A DNA stretch of 64,000 nt from Cornus controversa (lineage: Eukaryota > Streptophyta > Magnoliopsida > Cornales > Cornaceae): positions 23,724,806 through 23,788,805 of the forward strand of contig CM048848.1 in NCBI GenBank assembly GCA_026545225.1, written 5' to 3'. Made by a program: the position numbers and the translations under genes. How positions within the stretch are numbered: the stretch's first letter is position 1; every line of letters begins with the position of its first letter. Positions 25,886 to 38,278 of the stretch are shown piece after piece. The notes under the pieces are model-generated. The model saw only the letters and a list, made by a program, of their open reading frames with translations. It made no database searches and was not told where the DNA came from.

Positions 25886-26245
25886 CGGCAGACATCGTCA
25901 ATATCTCGGTCGCAGACCAAGTCACCAAGGTGCGGCAGACATCGTCAATATCTCAGTGGCAGACCAAGTCATCACGGTGCGACAGACATCGTCAATATCT
26001 CGACGGCATGCCAAGTCACCATGGTGCAGTAGACATCATCAATACCTCGATGGTAGGCTAGAATTTTTTTTTTAGGTCATTTTATCATTCCTTTGGACCA
26101 AGTCACCACAGTGCGGAATACATCGTCAACATCTCAGTGGCAAGCCAAGTCACCACGGTGCGACAGACATCGTCAATCTCTCAGCAGCAGACCAAGTCAC
26201 CACGGTATGACAGACATCGTCAATACCTCGGCAGCAGGCCAGAAA
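25886..26245. repeat. Minisatellite, about eight units of 45-48 bp
   Basis: Units carry CAGACATCGTCAATATCTC followed by GGCAGACCAAGTCACC. They are interrupted once near 26055-26095 by a T-rich linker. The array sits at the distal end of the minus-strand gypsy fragment and at the junction with CNL copy 2. Several T-runs and repeated ACTCGTGTCAAGGAG phrases follow to about 26490. Confidence 0.8.
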
Positions 26246-26530
26246 ATTTTTTTTTTAGGTTGACTGAACTTAGAACAATCCTCCAAGATGCCTACGTATC
26301 CTGAACAAGAATCAAGTCAAATTTTTTTTTTATTTGAGTAGACAATTTATACTCGTGTCAAGAATTTTTTTTTTTTTGGAAGACACTTTATACTCATGTC
26401 AAGGAGTATTTTTTTTTTTGCAGACAGTTTATAGTCGTGTCAAGGAGTATTTTTTTTTTAAGATAGTTTATACTCGTGTGAAGGAGTGTCATCGATAGTT
26501 TAGGCTCGTATCGGAGCACTTTAGCTTTGA

Positions 26531-28615
26531 TTAGTCTTCAACTTTGCAAGACTCAGGAGACAATCCACGCTTGTGTTGAAAGGTGTGAATCAGCTCGGCG
26601 TCAATTTGGAGATTTTCTTCTTGCTTTGTTTCTTCATTATACTCTTCTTGTACTTGAGGAGAAACGTCTTCTTCGAACTCGTCTCCCCACCCAGAAGGAA
26701 GAGGTATTTCATTCGTCATGGTCCGTGTAGGAGGATTGAACCTCACCCAATATGCTTTAATTCTACTGCGAGATTCAATCTAGACAGCATCTTCGGGCTT
26801 TGGTCTCCACACTTTTCCTTCCTTTAGTCTTTTGATTTTTGAGCTTCTCGTTCCATCTGGGATTGTAGATGATTTTGTTCTTGTTCCTTGCTTCTTCTTT
26901 TTTGAGACCTTCGTTTCACTAATTGTTAGAGACAGTTCGAGAAAGTGACTCTTGAGACATCACTCGTGTATTTCTTGGCAATGATTCTTGCAAGATCCTT
27001 GCTAGACTATTCCCATCTTGAACTTTCTTTTTTGGCCTCCATGTGAACACAAATTTTCGATCATTTTTATTTGAAATTGTTTGAGGAGAGCTTGAATGAG
27101 CTTTGTATGGAGGGCTTGCCTCTTGTTTGTCCAGTCTTCTACCAATATTTTCTTGACTCAATGTTTTATGTAACTAAGAACTTTCAGATGAAGTTACTGA
27201 AGCAACATGATGTATTTTTTGATATAAGTCTTTAGAGATGACACTTGTAACATAAGATGTACCTATTTATCGGCCGAGTTAGGAAGTATTTCATCTTCTT
27301 CTTCGGACTCAACCCCCTCGTCTTTAAGACAATTATCAGACATATTGGAAAAGGTAAGAGCCTTTGCACTATGACTCGTTATGCTAAGCTCCATATCATG
27401 GGCACGAGTAACCAGCTCTTCAAATGTACGAGGCCTGATTCCTTATAGAATGTAGAGAAGCTCCCAGTGCATGCCTTGCATACACATTTCGACTGTTGAG
27501 ACTTCAAAAAGACAATCTTTCCAATCAAGACTTAGAGCTCGCTAGCGGTTGATATAGTCGACCATAAACTCATCCTTCATTTGTTTATTGTTAGTGAGTT
27601 CTAACATACTTACTATTCTGCGAGTACTATAGAAGCGGTTGAGAAACTCCCGCTCCATCTGCTCCCAACAGCAAATACTGCCAGTTTTGAGGTCTGTGTA
27701 CCAATCAAATGCATTCCCTTTGAGGGAACGAACAAATTGTTTGACTAAGAGGTCCCCTTCAGTGCCAGCGTTATAGCATATCTCCACAAAGTGTGCAACA
27801 TGTTGTTTGGGATTGCCTCTTCCATCAAATTATTGAAACTTTGGTGGTTGATATCCTACTGGCATTTTTAAGCTGTCAATTCTTTCGGTGTAGGGTTTTG
27901 AGTACATGAGAGTGCTTTGAGGGGCGCCACCATACTGTGCTCGAATTGTGTTCGTTATTATATCCTGTAATTGTTGGACAGATAACAAACTAACTAGCGA
28001 AACAGGGTTAGTTTCTTTAGCCATGTGTCCTGACGCAGATGTGTGACGACGATCTTTTGATTGGGCACCTTGAAGAGATAAATTTGAAGTATTTGCAGGC
28101 AAATGTGTTAACTTGTTAGGATTTTAGATTTCAAGTTTACTTATTAGTGCGGCAAACTGCAAGTCCTTCTCTTCAACAGTCTTTGTGAGGTTTTCGATTG
28201 CGTGCACCATCATTGCTAGTTGGTCTTCCACCGAGGTTATTCTAGTCATCATAGCTACGACAACATTCGCCAACATTCTTTGAAGTGACCAATTGTTCTG
28301 AAATCTCAAGTAACGACTTCGAGAGCCAACCAACGTAGAGTTGGCGTCAGAGACGGAGTGGGGTAAATGTGGTGGCGCCGACTTTTCTGAAACAACGTCA
28401 AAATTATTTGCCCCCTGAGGATCAATGGTGTTAACATATTTAGTTTTCACATCCATTGGTTTAGCAGGATTAGTTTTCACCAAATCTTGCTGATTCTTGA
28501 GAGAAGAAATTGCTTTGGTCTTGCTACGCATCATAGGACCTGCTGAGGTGCTGCTGGCACTTGACAGGTTCCTAGTGCTCTTGTCAGTGCTTGCGATAAC
28601 TTTGGTGTTAGCCAT
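26531..28615 (-). pseudogene. Ty3/gypsy Gag polyprotein, degenerate
   Basis: From 28615 downward one minus-strand frame encodes about 440 residues of Gag with in-frame stops at about 28124, 27830, 27542 and 27443. It includes a coiled-coil-like N-terminal region (28250-28140) and the retrotransposon Gag core (FVRSLKGNAFDWYTDL, WEQMEREFLNRFYS, near 27760-27590). After about 27270 the frame shifts and the reading continues as lysine/proline-rich C-terminal Gag pieces (27161-26919; 26746-26531). No zinc knuckle, protease, reverse transcriptase or integrase is found, so this is a truncated or non-autonomous element. The stop codons look like CAA-to-TAA and TGG-to-TAG transitions. Confidence 0.75.
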
Positions 28616-28761
28616 TGCAGTAGCGGTTTCTTTTGAGTTTTTCTTATCTGTCGTCTAAACCTTGGGAGGAACCATAGATTCTAATGAACCGAGTTTTGGA
28701 TGTATGATGTAGGAGACATAGATGAGAGGCAGAGATTGTCCCACCGAGCGTGCCATAAATT

Positions 28762-29549
28762 TGTACACACAAATTTTGTGTCCGAAAATCTAGGAACGAA
28801 AATCAGTAACAAATAATTAACTTTATTAATTTAAGAAAAATGGGTACAATTCTTTGTGGATCTTTACAAAAGAAAGATAAATTTCTCTGATTCGATCTCC
28901 TTGATGATCCGGCTTTAAGGGCTGCTAGAACTTGATCTTGAATTAGATTGTTGAGAGTTCTCTTCAAGTGTTTGTTGTTGAAGAAAATCGGTGAGAATTT
29001 TTGATCGAAGGCTGAAGAAGCTTAATCTCGAACAGTCTTGTTAATGATTCTTTGAATTTATTGAATCGTGGAGGAAGAAAGACATGACTTTGAATGTGCT
29101 TGTTGTTATTCTTCTTCAAAGCTTTGAAGGTTGTATGAACTTATGTCTTCAGAGGTTCAAGTGTGGATTGAGGGTAGAGTCTGGCAGGGCTTCAGTATTC
29201 TGTCAGAGTCTCGTCTTTCTCTTCACCATCTACCTCTATTTATAGGCTTCTTGGAGGGGTAGATTAGTAACTTTCTTTTCTGCTAATAATTATCCCATAA
29301 TTATCCTTTATGATAATTGTGATAATTATCCAATATATGCATAATATTTATATATAATTATCCATTTGACCCATTTTCAAGTGGGCTTGGACATTTTTAG
29401 ACAATTTGGATCAGTCCATGACTCATTTATTTGTGGTGGGTCTGGGCTTTAAATTATCTGACTCATTGGGTCACATTTCAAAGTGGGCTAAACTGAAGAT
29501 AAGCCCAAATTATATTTTGGGTCCATCATGTAATTTTTTAATGTCTACA
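28762..29549 (-). mobile_element. Probable gypsy 5' LTR (788 bp) upstream of the Gag pseudogene
   Basis: On the minus strand it starts TGTAGACATT (29549) and ends at TGTGTGTACA (28762). Immediately inside is ATTTATGGCACGCTCGGTGG, the sequence usual just after a gypsy LTR. It abuts, within the intron, sequence matching the TIR-NBS intron of the intact TNL (CTTTTTAATTTGCTTTGTAC near 29565). The second LTR is missing, so no target-site duplication can be checked. Confidence 0.65.
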
Positions 29550-32160
29550 ATACATACTAAATCTTTTTAATTTGCTTTGTACTTGATAGGCATGAGGCGA
29601 AGTTTATCCAAAAAATTGTCCAGGAGATTATAAAAGTATTGGGGGATATACCATTACATGTTGCCAAGTACGAAGTGGGGATAGATTATCGTGTGAACAA
29701 AGTGATCACTCTACTAGACAATAAGCTCAAGGATGTGTGCATTGTGGGAATTTGTGGAAGTGGTGGAATAGGAAAGACAACCATTGTCAAAGTTGTTTTC
29801 AATCGGATAAATGATCAATTTGAAAAAAGTTGTTTCCTTAGCAATGTGAGAGAATCTTCAGAACAATATGGTCTAACTTATCTCCAACAACAACTCTTGA
29901 ATGAGATCTTAGTGGAAGAAGATCTAAAGATACGGAATGTTGATTACGGGATCAACATGATAAAGAAAAGACTCCGTTACAAGAAGGTTCTTATAGTTCT
30001 TAATGATGTGGATAGTTTGAAGCAATTAGAAAGTTTAGTTGGAGAAAATAATTGGTTTGGTTTTGGAAGTAGGATCATTATAACTACTAGAAATGTACGT
30101 TTGTTGGTGGAGCATAAAGTAGATCATGATGAAATATACAATGTTGAGTTGTTGAATTACAAGAAGCTCTTCAACTTTTTAGTTGGCATGCTTTCAAGAG
30201 CAACCATCCTTTGGAGGAATATTTGAAACTCTCACAAAGTGTAATAAATTATGTCCAAGGCCTTCCATTAGCTATTCAAGTTTTGGGTTCTTTTTTATAT
30301 AAAAGAAGCAAAAAAGAGTGGGAAGACGAATTGAATTATTTGAAAAGAATTCCAAATAGAGAAATTTTTGATGTTCTCAAGATTAGTTTTGATGGCCTTG
30401 ATGATACAGAGAAGGATCTATTCCTCGATATTTCTTGTTTCTTGAAAGGTAATGATAAAGATTCTGTAATGGATATGTTGGGCAGTAGTGGGTTTCACCC
30501 ATGAATTCAAGTTCTTATTGAACGATCCTTTATAACCATCTCATATTGGAACAAACTAGAAATGCACAATTTGATACAAGAAATGGGTAAGGAAATTGTT
30601 CGTCGTGAATCACCTAATGATCCTGGCAAATGCAGTAGGTTGTGGTTTTATGAAGATATATATAAAGTACTAAAAGAGAATACGGTATGTTATAACTACA
30701 TATAAGTTTCTTTTGACATTCAAGTTATGAAAAAATGGTAGGTTTATTTTATCTGTTTTCTCATATAAGCTGTATAATTCTAAGGTTTTAACACTATGTT
30801 GCTGGTAATTAGGTGACAAAAACAATTAAAGGCATTATGCTAAACATGCCTCGTGATCATCTACAAGAGGAGTTACATGTAAACGCTGATGTCTTTGTGA
30901 AGATGAAGAAACTTAAACTGCTCAAACTTAGTGGCATACGACTTCGTGGATGCCTTACATTTCTTTCAAAAGAATTAAGTTATCTTGATTGGGATGGTTA
31001 CCCGACAAGATTTTTGCCTTCTAATTTTCTTCCAAAAATCTTGTTCATCTCCGCCTTTGTCACAACCAAATCAAAGAAATTTCATCGAGTATCAAGGTAT
31101 GCTCACAGTTTAATTATTTACATTTGAATAGTGTTGTTGGGTTTATTGAAATTAATTTATTTATTTCATTGCTTGTTTGCTAAACAGGTCTAGAGAAGTT
31201 GAAATTCCTTGATCTTAGTGAATCTCCTGATTTGTATACTCTCCCATGTCTCGAGATATTAAAACTTGAAAAATGTACAAATCCAATTGATGAGAGGCTT
31301 GTTAGTGTACATCTCGTGGGTTGTAAAAATCTGAGGAGTCTTCCAAGAAGCATCAAATTGAAAAATCTGAGATATTTTAATGTACGGGGATGCTCAAAAC
31401 TTAAGAAGTTTCCGGAGATTGAAGAGCCTATGGATTGTTTGGTGAATCTTAATTTAGAGAAAACTGCAATAAAAGATTTGCCTTCATCAATTGAGCATCT
31501 TAAAGGGCTTGAGTATTTAAGTGTAGACGGTTGCTCAAAGCTTAAAAGTGTTCCAAGCAACATTTTTTCTAGAATGAAGGATTTAGAGTGGCTTAATATG
31601 GGAGAAACTGCTATAGAACACTTACCATCATCTCCCAAGAAGCCAAATTCATTGATGCCATTTTCGTTTGTGCGAAAGAAACTCTTGCTTCAACTAGTTA
31701 TTTCCAACTGGAACTACTCTTCAGTTTGAGATCTTTAAAAGTTTTAGATCTCAAAAAATGTAATTTATCAGAAGAATCCCTTCTCAGCGACATTGGCCGT
31801 CTATCCTCGTTGGAAGACTTGTATCTTTGTGGAAACAATTTCTCAACTCACAAATTTGAAAATGCTTCATTTGAATGATTGCACAAGCCTCCTGTCACGC
31901 CCCCAAATTTCAATACCTGAAACTCTAGTCCGGCACTTGAATTCGGTACGCGACTTGAAAAACAATGTCCATCATACCATATATTAATCCAAAAACTTTA
32001 CATATTACAATCAAAATGTGATCGTCTAGATCATCTATTACAAAAATTCCATCTGGAGACCTCATCCCTCATCCTGAGAGTCAACTATGTACAACAAAAG
32101 ATAAATACATGCTAAGAAAATTACATGTAAATGGTCTCCATCGTCCTGTACCTCGCTTCC

Positions 32161-33569
32161 TGATGTGGCTAAACTTGAATTAAATTGTAAGCTTATTTTT
32201 GCCCCTTTTATCAAAATATAATTTAACCACTCGCAAGAGTACGAATCTTTGTAGATACGGTTCTATATAGAGGGTATCGATCCCACGAGGACTAGTCGTA
32301 ATTGTCTTAAAGAAAGATTACTTCCACTTTAATCCTAAAAATAAGGTTTTGAGTTTTGTTTATAAAACTATTGCATAAATGTAATAACAATAAATTTAAA
32401 GAGTAAAAGTTGGGAGAGAGAACTAGGGGTGGTTTCCACCACTAGCCATTCACATGTTCATAAGTGTAGCAAGCTTGGGATTCATAAATTAAATGCCTAA
32501 CAATGTCATTAGGCTTGTGACCTCAATGATATATCAAAAGATTAATGTGAGCACCAACCTATCATAATCCATCTTCAACAAGCATAGTTCTTCAACCTAA
32601 CTAATTACCCTACTTTCTAAGTGAACCTACATGCATCCAAACTACCTTATCTTGGCATGGTTTATACAAGCAAGCACACCACATACATTTAAAGTACCAT
32701 TACTTAGCCATCATTTGCCCTTCTTGTGGAAGAAACAAATGTTGTACATTCATAAGATAGATTCTACTCTAAGACAAGAATAAAACCAAAATCAAATGAA
32801 TATATAAAAGAGATATATTAGTGTACATGGTCACTAGGCTAAATAATCAACATTTAAGAACAAATCCCAAAATGCTACAACAATGAACAAGTTTACATGG
32901 CTAGGGGCTTCAACAACACCCTAGTATAGAAGTTAGTTGCTTATGGCTGCCTTGCACTCTTCCATTGATGGAGAAAATGAAGCTTCTTGGTCTGGTTCAG
33001 CTCCTTCTTCCCCTCTCCCGAATGTCTATCTGTGTATTCTGATGTGGGTTGAGAGATATGAGAAAATGGCCTCTTTTTGTGCTTTATGGCCTCCTTTTCA
33101 ACCTTGGGGCCCACCATAAATATATATATATCAATATATATACCAACTATATCAAGAAGGTCCCCAAGGGTCTTGTTCAAGTCAGACAATCCCTCTAAGT
33201 CGTGCAAAAAGGGGGATTTTGTTGCAAGTGGGAAAGCAGGTGAGCAAGTGGGCAAGTGGCTCTGCAGAATCTCGATCAATCGAGATTGGAATCTCGATTG
33301 ATCGAAATTTCGATCAATCGAAATCAAGATCTCGATCAATCGAGATTTCGATTAATCGAGATCAACATCTCAATTGATCGAGATGCCTTAGGTTTAATTC
33401 TGACTTTAGCTCTTCAACTGCAAATGGCCTCAAACTTTGCTCCTTTTGCTACAAGACCTGCAATACATCAAAAACACAAAAATACCGTAAACATATCTCG
33501 ATAAACGTAGAAACAGGACTAACATATGCAATAAAGAGGGTTCAAATGAATAGAATTGAACACTTATCA
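32161..33569 (-). mobile_element. Nested LTR-type insertion (solo LTR), 1409 bp
   Basis: It starts TGATGTGGC and ends CACTTATCA. On the minus strand this reads TGATAAGTG..CCACATCA, so I assign the minus strand. A perfect 5 bp duplication, CTTCC, flanks it at 32156-32160 and 33570-33574. It sits inside the 31893-36339 insertion and is therefore younger. No coding domain is found; the 132 aa minus frame at 32941-33339 has no recognised domain. Confidence 0.9.
33269..33384. repeat. Array of six 18 bp near-palindromes
   Basis: Units related to ATCTCGATCAATCGAGAT lie at 33269-33286, 33291-33308, 33307-33324, 33329-33346, 33345-33362 and 33367-33384. Each is an 8 bp arm, a 2 bp centre and a matching inverted arm. 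The arms vary between ATCTCGAT and ATTTCGAT types, usually with the compensating change on the other arm. The array lies within the nested LTR. Confidence 0.9.
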
Positions 33570-36192
33570 CTTCCATTCACTCGGTACCTAAAAAAATAAA
33601 ATAGAGTGAGCTCAACAAGCTCAGCAAGAATTGCAAAACACTATCATTGCTCAACAAATTGACCTTGCCTTAAATTCCTACATATAAGGAATCGTACAAC
33701 AATCTTTTTTGAATAGTTTCAAAAATTTTCTTATGATAATTAAACTCTAGTTAATTATCATATCCGCAATTTCCTTCACACCCAGATTTTCTTTATGATA
33801 ATTAAACTCTAATTAATTATCATATTCACAATTTCTTTCACACACAGGAACCGTATTCTCAACAATTCCTTATTAAGCTAATCGTCTAAATTAACTTAAC
33901 ATAACCTCACAGTGAGTCCCGGGCTCCCCTCCAATAGATGGCATGCTTAGCCAACAAGTGGTACGTATCGCATAGTCCCAGACTAAGGAAGCTCGCACCT
34001 GTGGCTGGGCTTGTACGTCTACTCACCCAGATGGTCCCGGACCACGTCCACACAATAAGGGCACGCTCCGCCCAATGGCCATAACAAAAGGGTTGTACAC
34101 ACCCTATAGGTAGGTCCCGGACCATACCTCACAAATTCTTTAAAAATTATTATCTCATTTCCACACATTCAAGCTTTTATGATTTACCAAATGCTTTCAA
34201 CATTTAATAAATCAAACCGTTCTTTTAATGTGATCCCTAATCACATTAATTAATCACTTTAAGATTTCACCACTTAAATCTTTTATAAACTTAATTATTT
34301 TAGCATAATTAAGTTTATTATGTCAAAATATATGACTCTAGAGCTTTTCGTAATTTTTAAAGCTTAAAGGAAATTTTTTCCTATTTCACTCTAAATAAAG
34401 GGAAACAAGCGTTATTTACCAACAAAAAAATCTTTTATAATTTATTAAATGTTTTTCACATTTAATAAATTAAAAGAGCGAATTGGGCACGTTCATAAAG
34501 CTTAAAACGTCGCTAACCGAATCTTTAATCCCTTGGGACCAACTAATTTAACTTAACAGACTCTATTGGGTTAAAACAAATGATCCCATAAATTTCGTAA
34601 TTTATGAAGCATTCGAGAATTTTTCCCTAGAACCAACTATTCTAGCATAATTAGTTCTATTATGCTTAAACATAGAAATTTCAGAAATTAACATAATCTA
34701 TGGCTCACAAACGTTCATGCCCAATTTAAAACTTAGCAACCTTATAAAAATCAAAAACATAAATTTGAGAACATAATTTTATAGGCCCATTCCTTTTAAT
34801 TCATAAGCCCAAAACAAGGCTCAATTGGTTTCAACCCAATTAATTCTTGCACATGGGTAGCCCAACTGCATATCAACCACTTCAGAACAACAGCCCACAC
34901 ACCATATATATATAGATATATATATATATATCACCCAACTGATATAATCAAAGACCCACCATTTTCGGCACCCAGCAGGATCTCCTCAAGAACTCATCTT
35001 CAAAAATCTAATGCCATGCATATTAATCCACCACAAGCCCATCTTAAATACTCAATCTACCACCTTCAACAAACCACCACCAAAGCCATTGAAGACCCAA
35101 ATTCATACCAAACACATCCATCCTCCATCACCGTAGGCTACCACTAGGCAGCCAAAGACCCAACAAAGCCACTACCTTCAGCCCCAACTGGAACCACCAT
35201 TGCAGCTACCATCAAGCTCCTCCGCCTATCATGGCTGCCGACCTTACAAGCCAAACCCCCAGGCATCACCACTGTCGAAGCTCACCACCATGGCAGCCAT
35301 CTCTAGCCACCTCAAACTAGACCCAAATCAACCGAGCACCATAGATTTTTCACCTTCAAGCCACCACCTACAACAACTATTGCCATGCTTCAACCGAAAC
35401 CACTACCAACCAACATCTATGTTCGAAACCATGTGAACCCACCACTCCGGCCATTTAATCCATCACAAGAACCACCATGAGACAACCTTGCTACCATACA
35501 CCACCATACCCACGGTCAGCCGCCACCCTGACAACCGAGCCATGCACCTACTACCATGGCCAAGAAACCAGACCCAATACCAACTGAAACTAAGAAAATC
35601 CCATATATATATGTATACCTATATATATATACCTATATATATATACCTATATATATATATATATATCTATACACATATCAAACCTTATAAACATATTGAT
35701 ACAACCAGAAGAGAAGCTCACAACAATTATTGATGAAACGAAACTACCACTTAAATCATACATGCAGTTGGTTTAACTATATATATCTATATCTATATAT
35801 ATATATATAGAAATGAAGACAAGGTTCAACTTGCCTGTAGCTGCTGATTCAATCTTCTTCTCCTCTTTTCCTCTTTCTTCTTTTTCTCTTCTTCTTCTTC
35901 TTCTTCTCTCTGTTCCTCTCTCTATTCTGTAGACCCAATTTCTTTCCCTTTTTCTTGTTTTTATCGGACATCCTTTGGTCCTTCGGTTCTTAAAAAAATT
36001 TGCTTGTTACATCACTTAGTACAATATCTACACTACACAACCGAAGTTTCCATGTGTCAACCATACAATAAGTTGTCTGCCACCAACCAATTCATCATTT
36101 CATACATTAATTGACTCACATGACAACACACCAACTCAAACTTCACTTACACGACATAGTACATATAGTCTATATATATATATACACACACA

Positions 36193-36226
<34 letters not shown>

Positions 36227-36527
36227 TATATATATACACATATCCATAACTACCCTTCTAACCCCATAAAATCCTAGAATTACCTTTAAATCCTAAGAGA
36301 ATGAAGACAAAAGAAAATTCCTAATTTCAGGGTGTTACACCTCCGAACATTGACTTCACTTTCGTCATCTATACGTTATATGATGCACGTGGTTGCAAAT
36401 CATTGGAACAATATTGGATTCCACCAAGTGTAGGTAGTCCAGACAATCGGGAGTTCATATTCTATGGGTGCCACAAATTATTGCCAAATATATTATCACA
36501 AAGTCAACTTCAAGTTAGTTAGAGTTA

Positions 36528-36586
<59 letters not shown>

Positions 36587-37627
36587 ACTGATCAGCTTGA
36601 TTAGCTAGGATCTTTAATTTGTGCGTGCGTGGATGGAACAGGGAATTGGACCTATCATTGTTCCCGAAAGTGAGATTCCGCAATGGTTTAGCCATAAGAG
36701 TGAAGTTGAGGGGTCTTCTTCTTTGGTGGTACATCATCATCATCATCGTCATTATCATCATGATCATTATCATTATCAATCTTCATCAATGTCTTTGGTG
36801 GTACATCAGCAACCTTCTTACAGTAATATCAAAGGAATTGCCATCTGTGCTGCTTTCCAATTCCATGGAAACTATCCAATGTTAAATTTTTATTTCAAAA
36901 TAAATGGTTATGGCACGTTCGAAGGGCATCAACGTTCGCGACCAACACTGGATTTTGGGGATTGTGTATCAGATCACGTCTTGTTGATGAACATAACGAA
37001 ATATTACGATAGGTCGTCTAAAGGGTATCAGCCAACTAAAAATTTGATGAAGAAGAGACCAAACCTCAGCCTAGGCCCTCCCAATATTTCTGATGACGAT
37101 TCTTACATTGAGGCTTCAGTTTCTGTCATGCACATTGAACCCATGTTGTTGGATAACAGAAAAGCGAAGATGAAGAAAATGGGTATCCATCTAGTAATGG
37201 AGGATCAAGCTCAAGTTGAGTAGAATCACTCCCAGTCATTGATATATGCTGCTAGCCTTAATTAAACACAAGTGTGTATATATATATATATACACAAGTG
37301 TGTAAAAAACAAAGAATGGTATATCTTGATACATTATGCACCACTCCATTGTACAAGTGGAACAATCTTTGAACATGACAACTAATTAAATGCCACATTA
37401 AACATTTCCAATAATATCAATTATTAACAACAATATTTTTTTCTCCTTTTAATAAGTAACTAGATTTTCTAACAGCATGAGAGATTTGGGGGAAACCCAG
37501 AAAAACAAAAAAGATTTTACAAAGAGAGAGAAAACAATTAGAGAAGAAGAAACAAAACAAACACCATATAAAAAATAAAAAACAAACAAACAACAAAAAA
37601 AGAAAAACTCATAAACAACAAGACTAT

Positions 37628-38273
37628 TGACACCGGGCAGAATAGTGATTATTCTGTAGGCTAGTGTCAACAGGTAATTCACAGGGAAGAACACAAGAGA
37701 ATTGCCCCAAACATAGAGAAAATCCTCTGGTATTCAATTCAATATTATCAAAATTAAAAGTGCTTCAAAAATCAGCCCACAAGCTGAACTATATAGCTGA
37801 AAATCATCATTATTGGAATTTTACCAAAAATAGCAAAATCCCAATAATCATGCCAAAATGAAATACGTAATAAAAGAAGTATTCTGCCAAAAATTTGGCC
37901 CAAATTGAGTTCAGAATCACTTCCTAAACGACAAAATAAATATTACCATAAACGGAAAAAAATAATTAAAAATGGTGATTCGGAAGGAAAAATAGCAGAT
38001 TTTGACCTCAAAAACAATATGCACTAAGCGAAGCTTGTGGCCACGATGTGCACGCCGAAGAGAGCTTTCCGAATTGGGGTCATATGAGCGATTCTGATAC
38101 CCGTAACCAAAGTTATGGCCAAAATACTGAAATGCACCCAAAATTGCCCCAATTAGGAAAAATATCACGACTTCTTACCATCTTTGCGTTGATCTACCAA
38201 CTCAAGGTATCTCAGCGCTATCAACGTGCCATCTGACAACTCAGCATCCTCTGACTCGGATCCTCCTGCATCA
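37628..38273 (+). mobile_element. Solo LTR, family X copy 1 (646 bp)
   Basis: It starts TGACACCGGGCAGAATAG and ends CTCCTGCATCA. A perfect 5 bp duplication, ACTAT, lies at 37623-37627 and 38274-38278. Its homologue at 50255-50881 is in the same orientation. The start carries a small inverted repeat, AGAATAGTGATTATTCT. No internal region is attached, so it is a solo LTR left by recombination. Confidence 0.92.
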
Positions 38274-38278
38274 ACTAT

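Larger units (their letters stand above)
31893..36339. mobile_element. LTR-type insertion in TNL exon 4 (probable large solo LTR, gypsy style)
   Basis: It begins TGTCACGCCCC and ends GGGTGTTACA, i.e. TG..CA ends. It is flanked by a perfect 5 bp duplication, CCTCC, at 31888-31892 and 36340-36344; the intact gene has a single CCTCC at that place. The total is 4447 bp, or 3033 bp without the nested insert, plus that insert's extra 5 bp target copy. No gag/pol is found. The interior is a transcribed-LTR-like mix with CCA-rich stretches (35000-35500) and TA microsatellites. The last 500 bp match, inverted, the block at 59417-60120, so the family is repeated in the window. Confidence 0.9.
29590..37223 (+). 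pseudogene. Broken TNL (NBS-LRR) paralogue of the gene at 51758-58572
   Basis: Exons matching the intact gene are 29590 to about 30690 (NBS), 30813-31096, 31188-31892 plus 36340-36515 (LRR) and 36642-37223 (C-terminal domain). The TIR exon is absent: a gypsy LTR occupies its intron side. Defects versus the intact copy: a 1 nt deletion near 30157 (NYKKL instead of NDDEAL), a CGA-to-TGA stop at 30502-30504, MHN instead of MHD near 30563, a 1 nt deletion in exon 3, a 1 nt change in length at the start of exon 4, a 24 nt deletion near 31290 and the 4447 bp insertion at 31893. The P-loop GSGGIGKTT is intact. Exon 5 is still fully open, with an expanded His-rich run. A functional product is very unlikely; small transcripts remain possible. 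Confidence 0.92.

Noticed and set aside
32941..33339. 132 aa minus-strand frame as a gene
   Set aside because: It lies wholly in the nested LTR and its C-terminal half reads non-coding LTR sequence with no domain; the IEILISIDRN part is the palindrome array.
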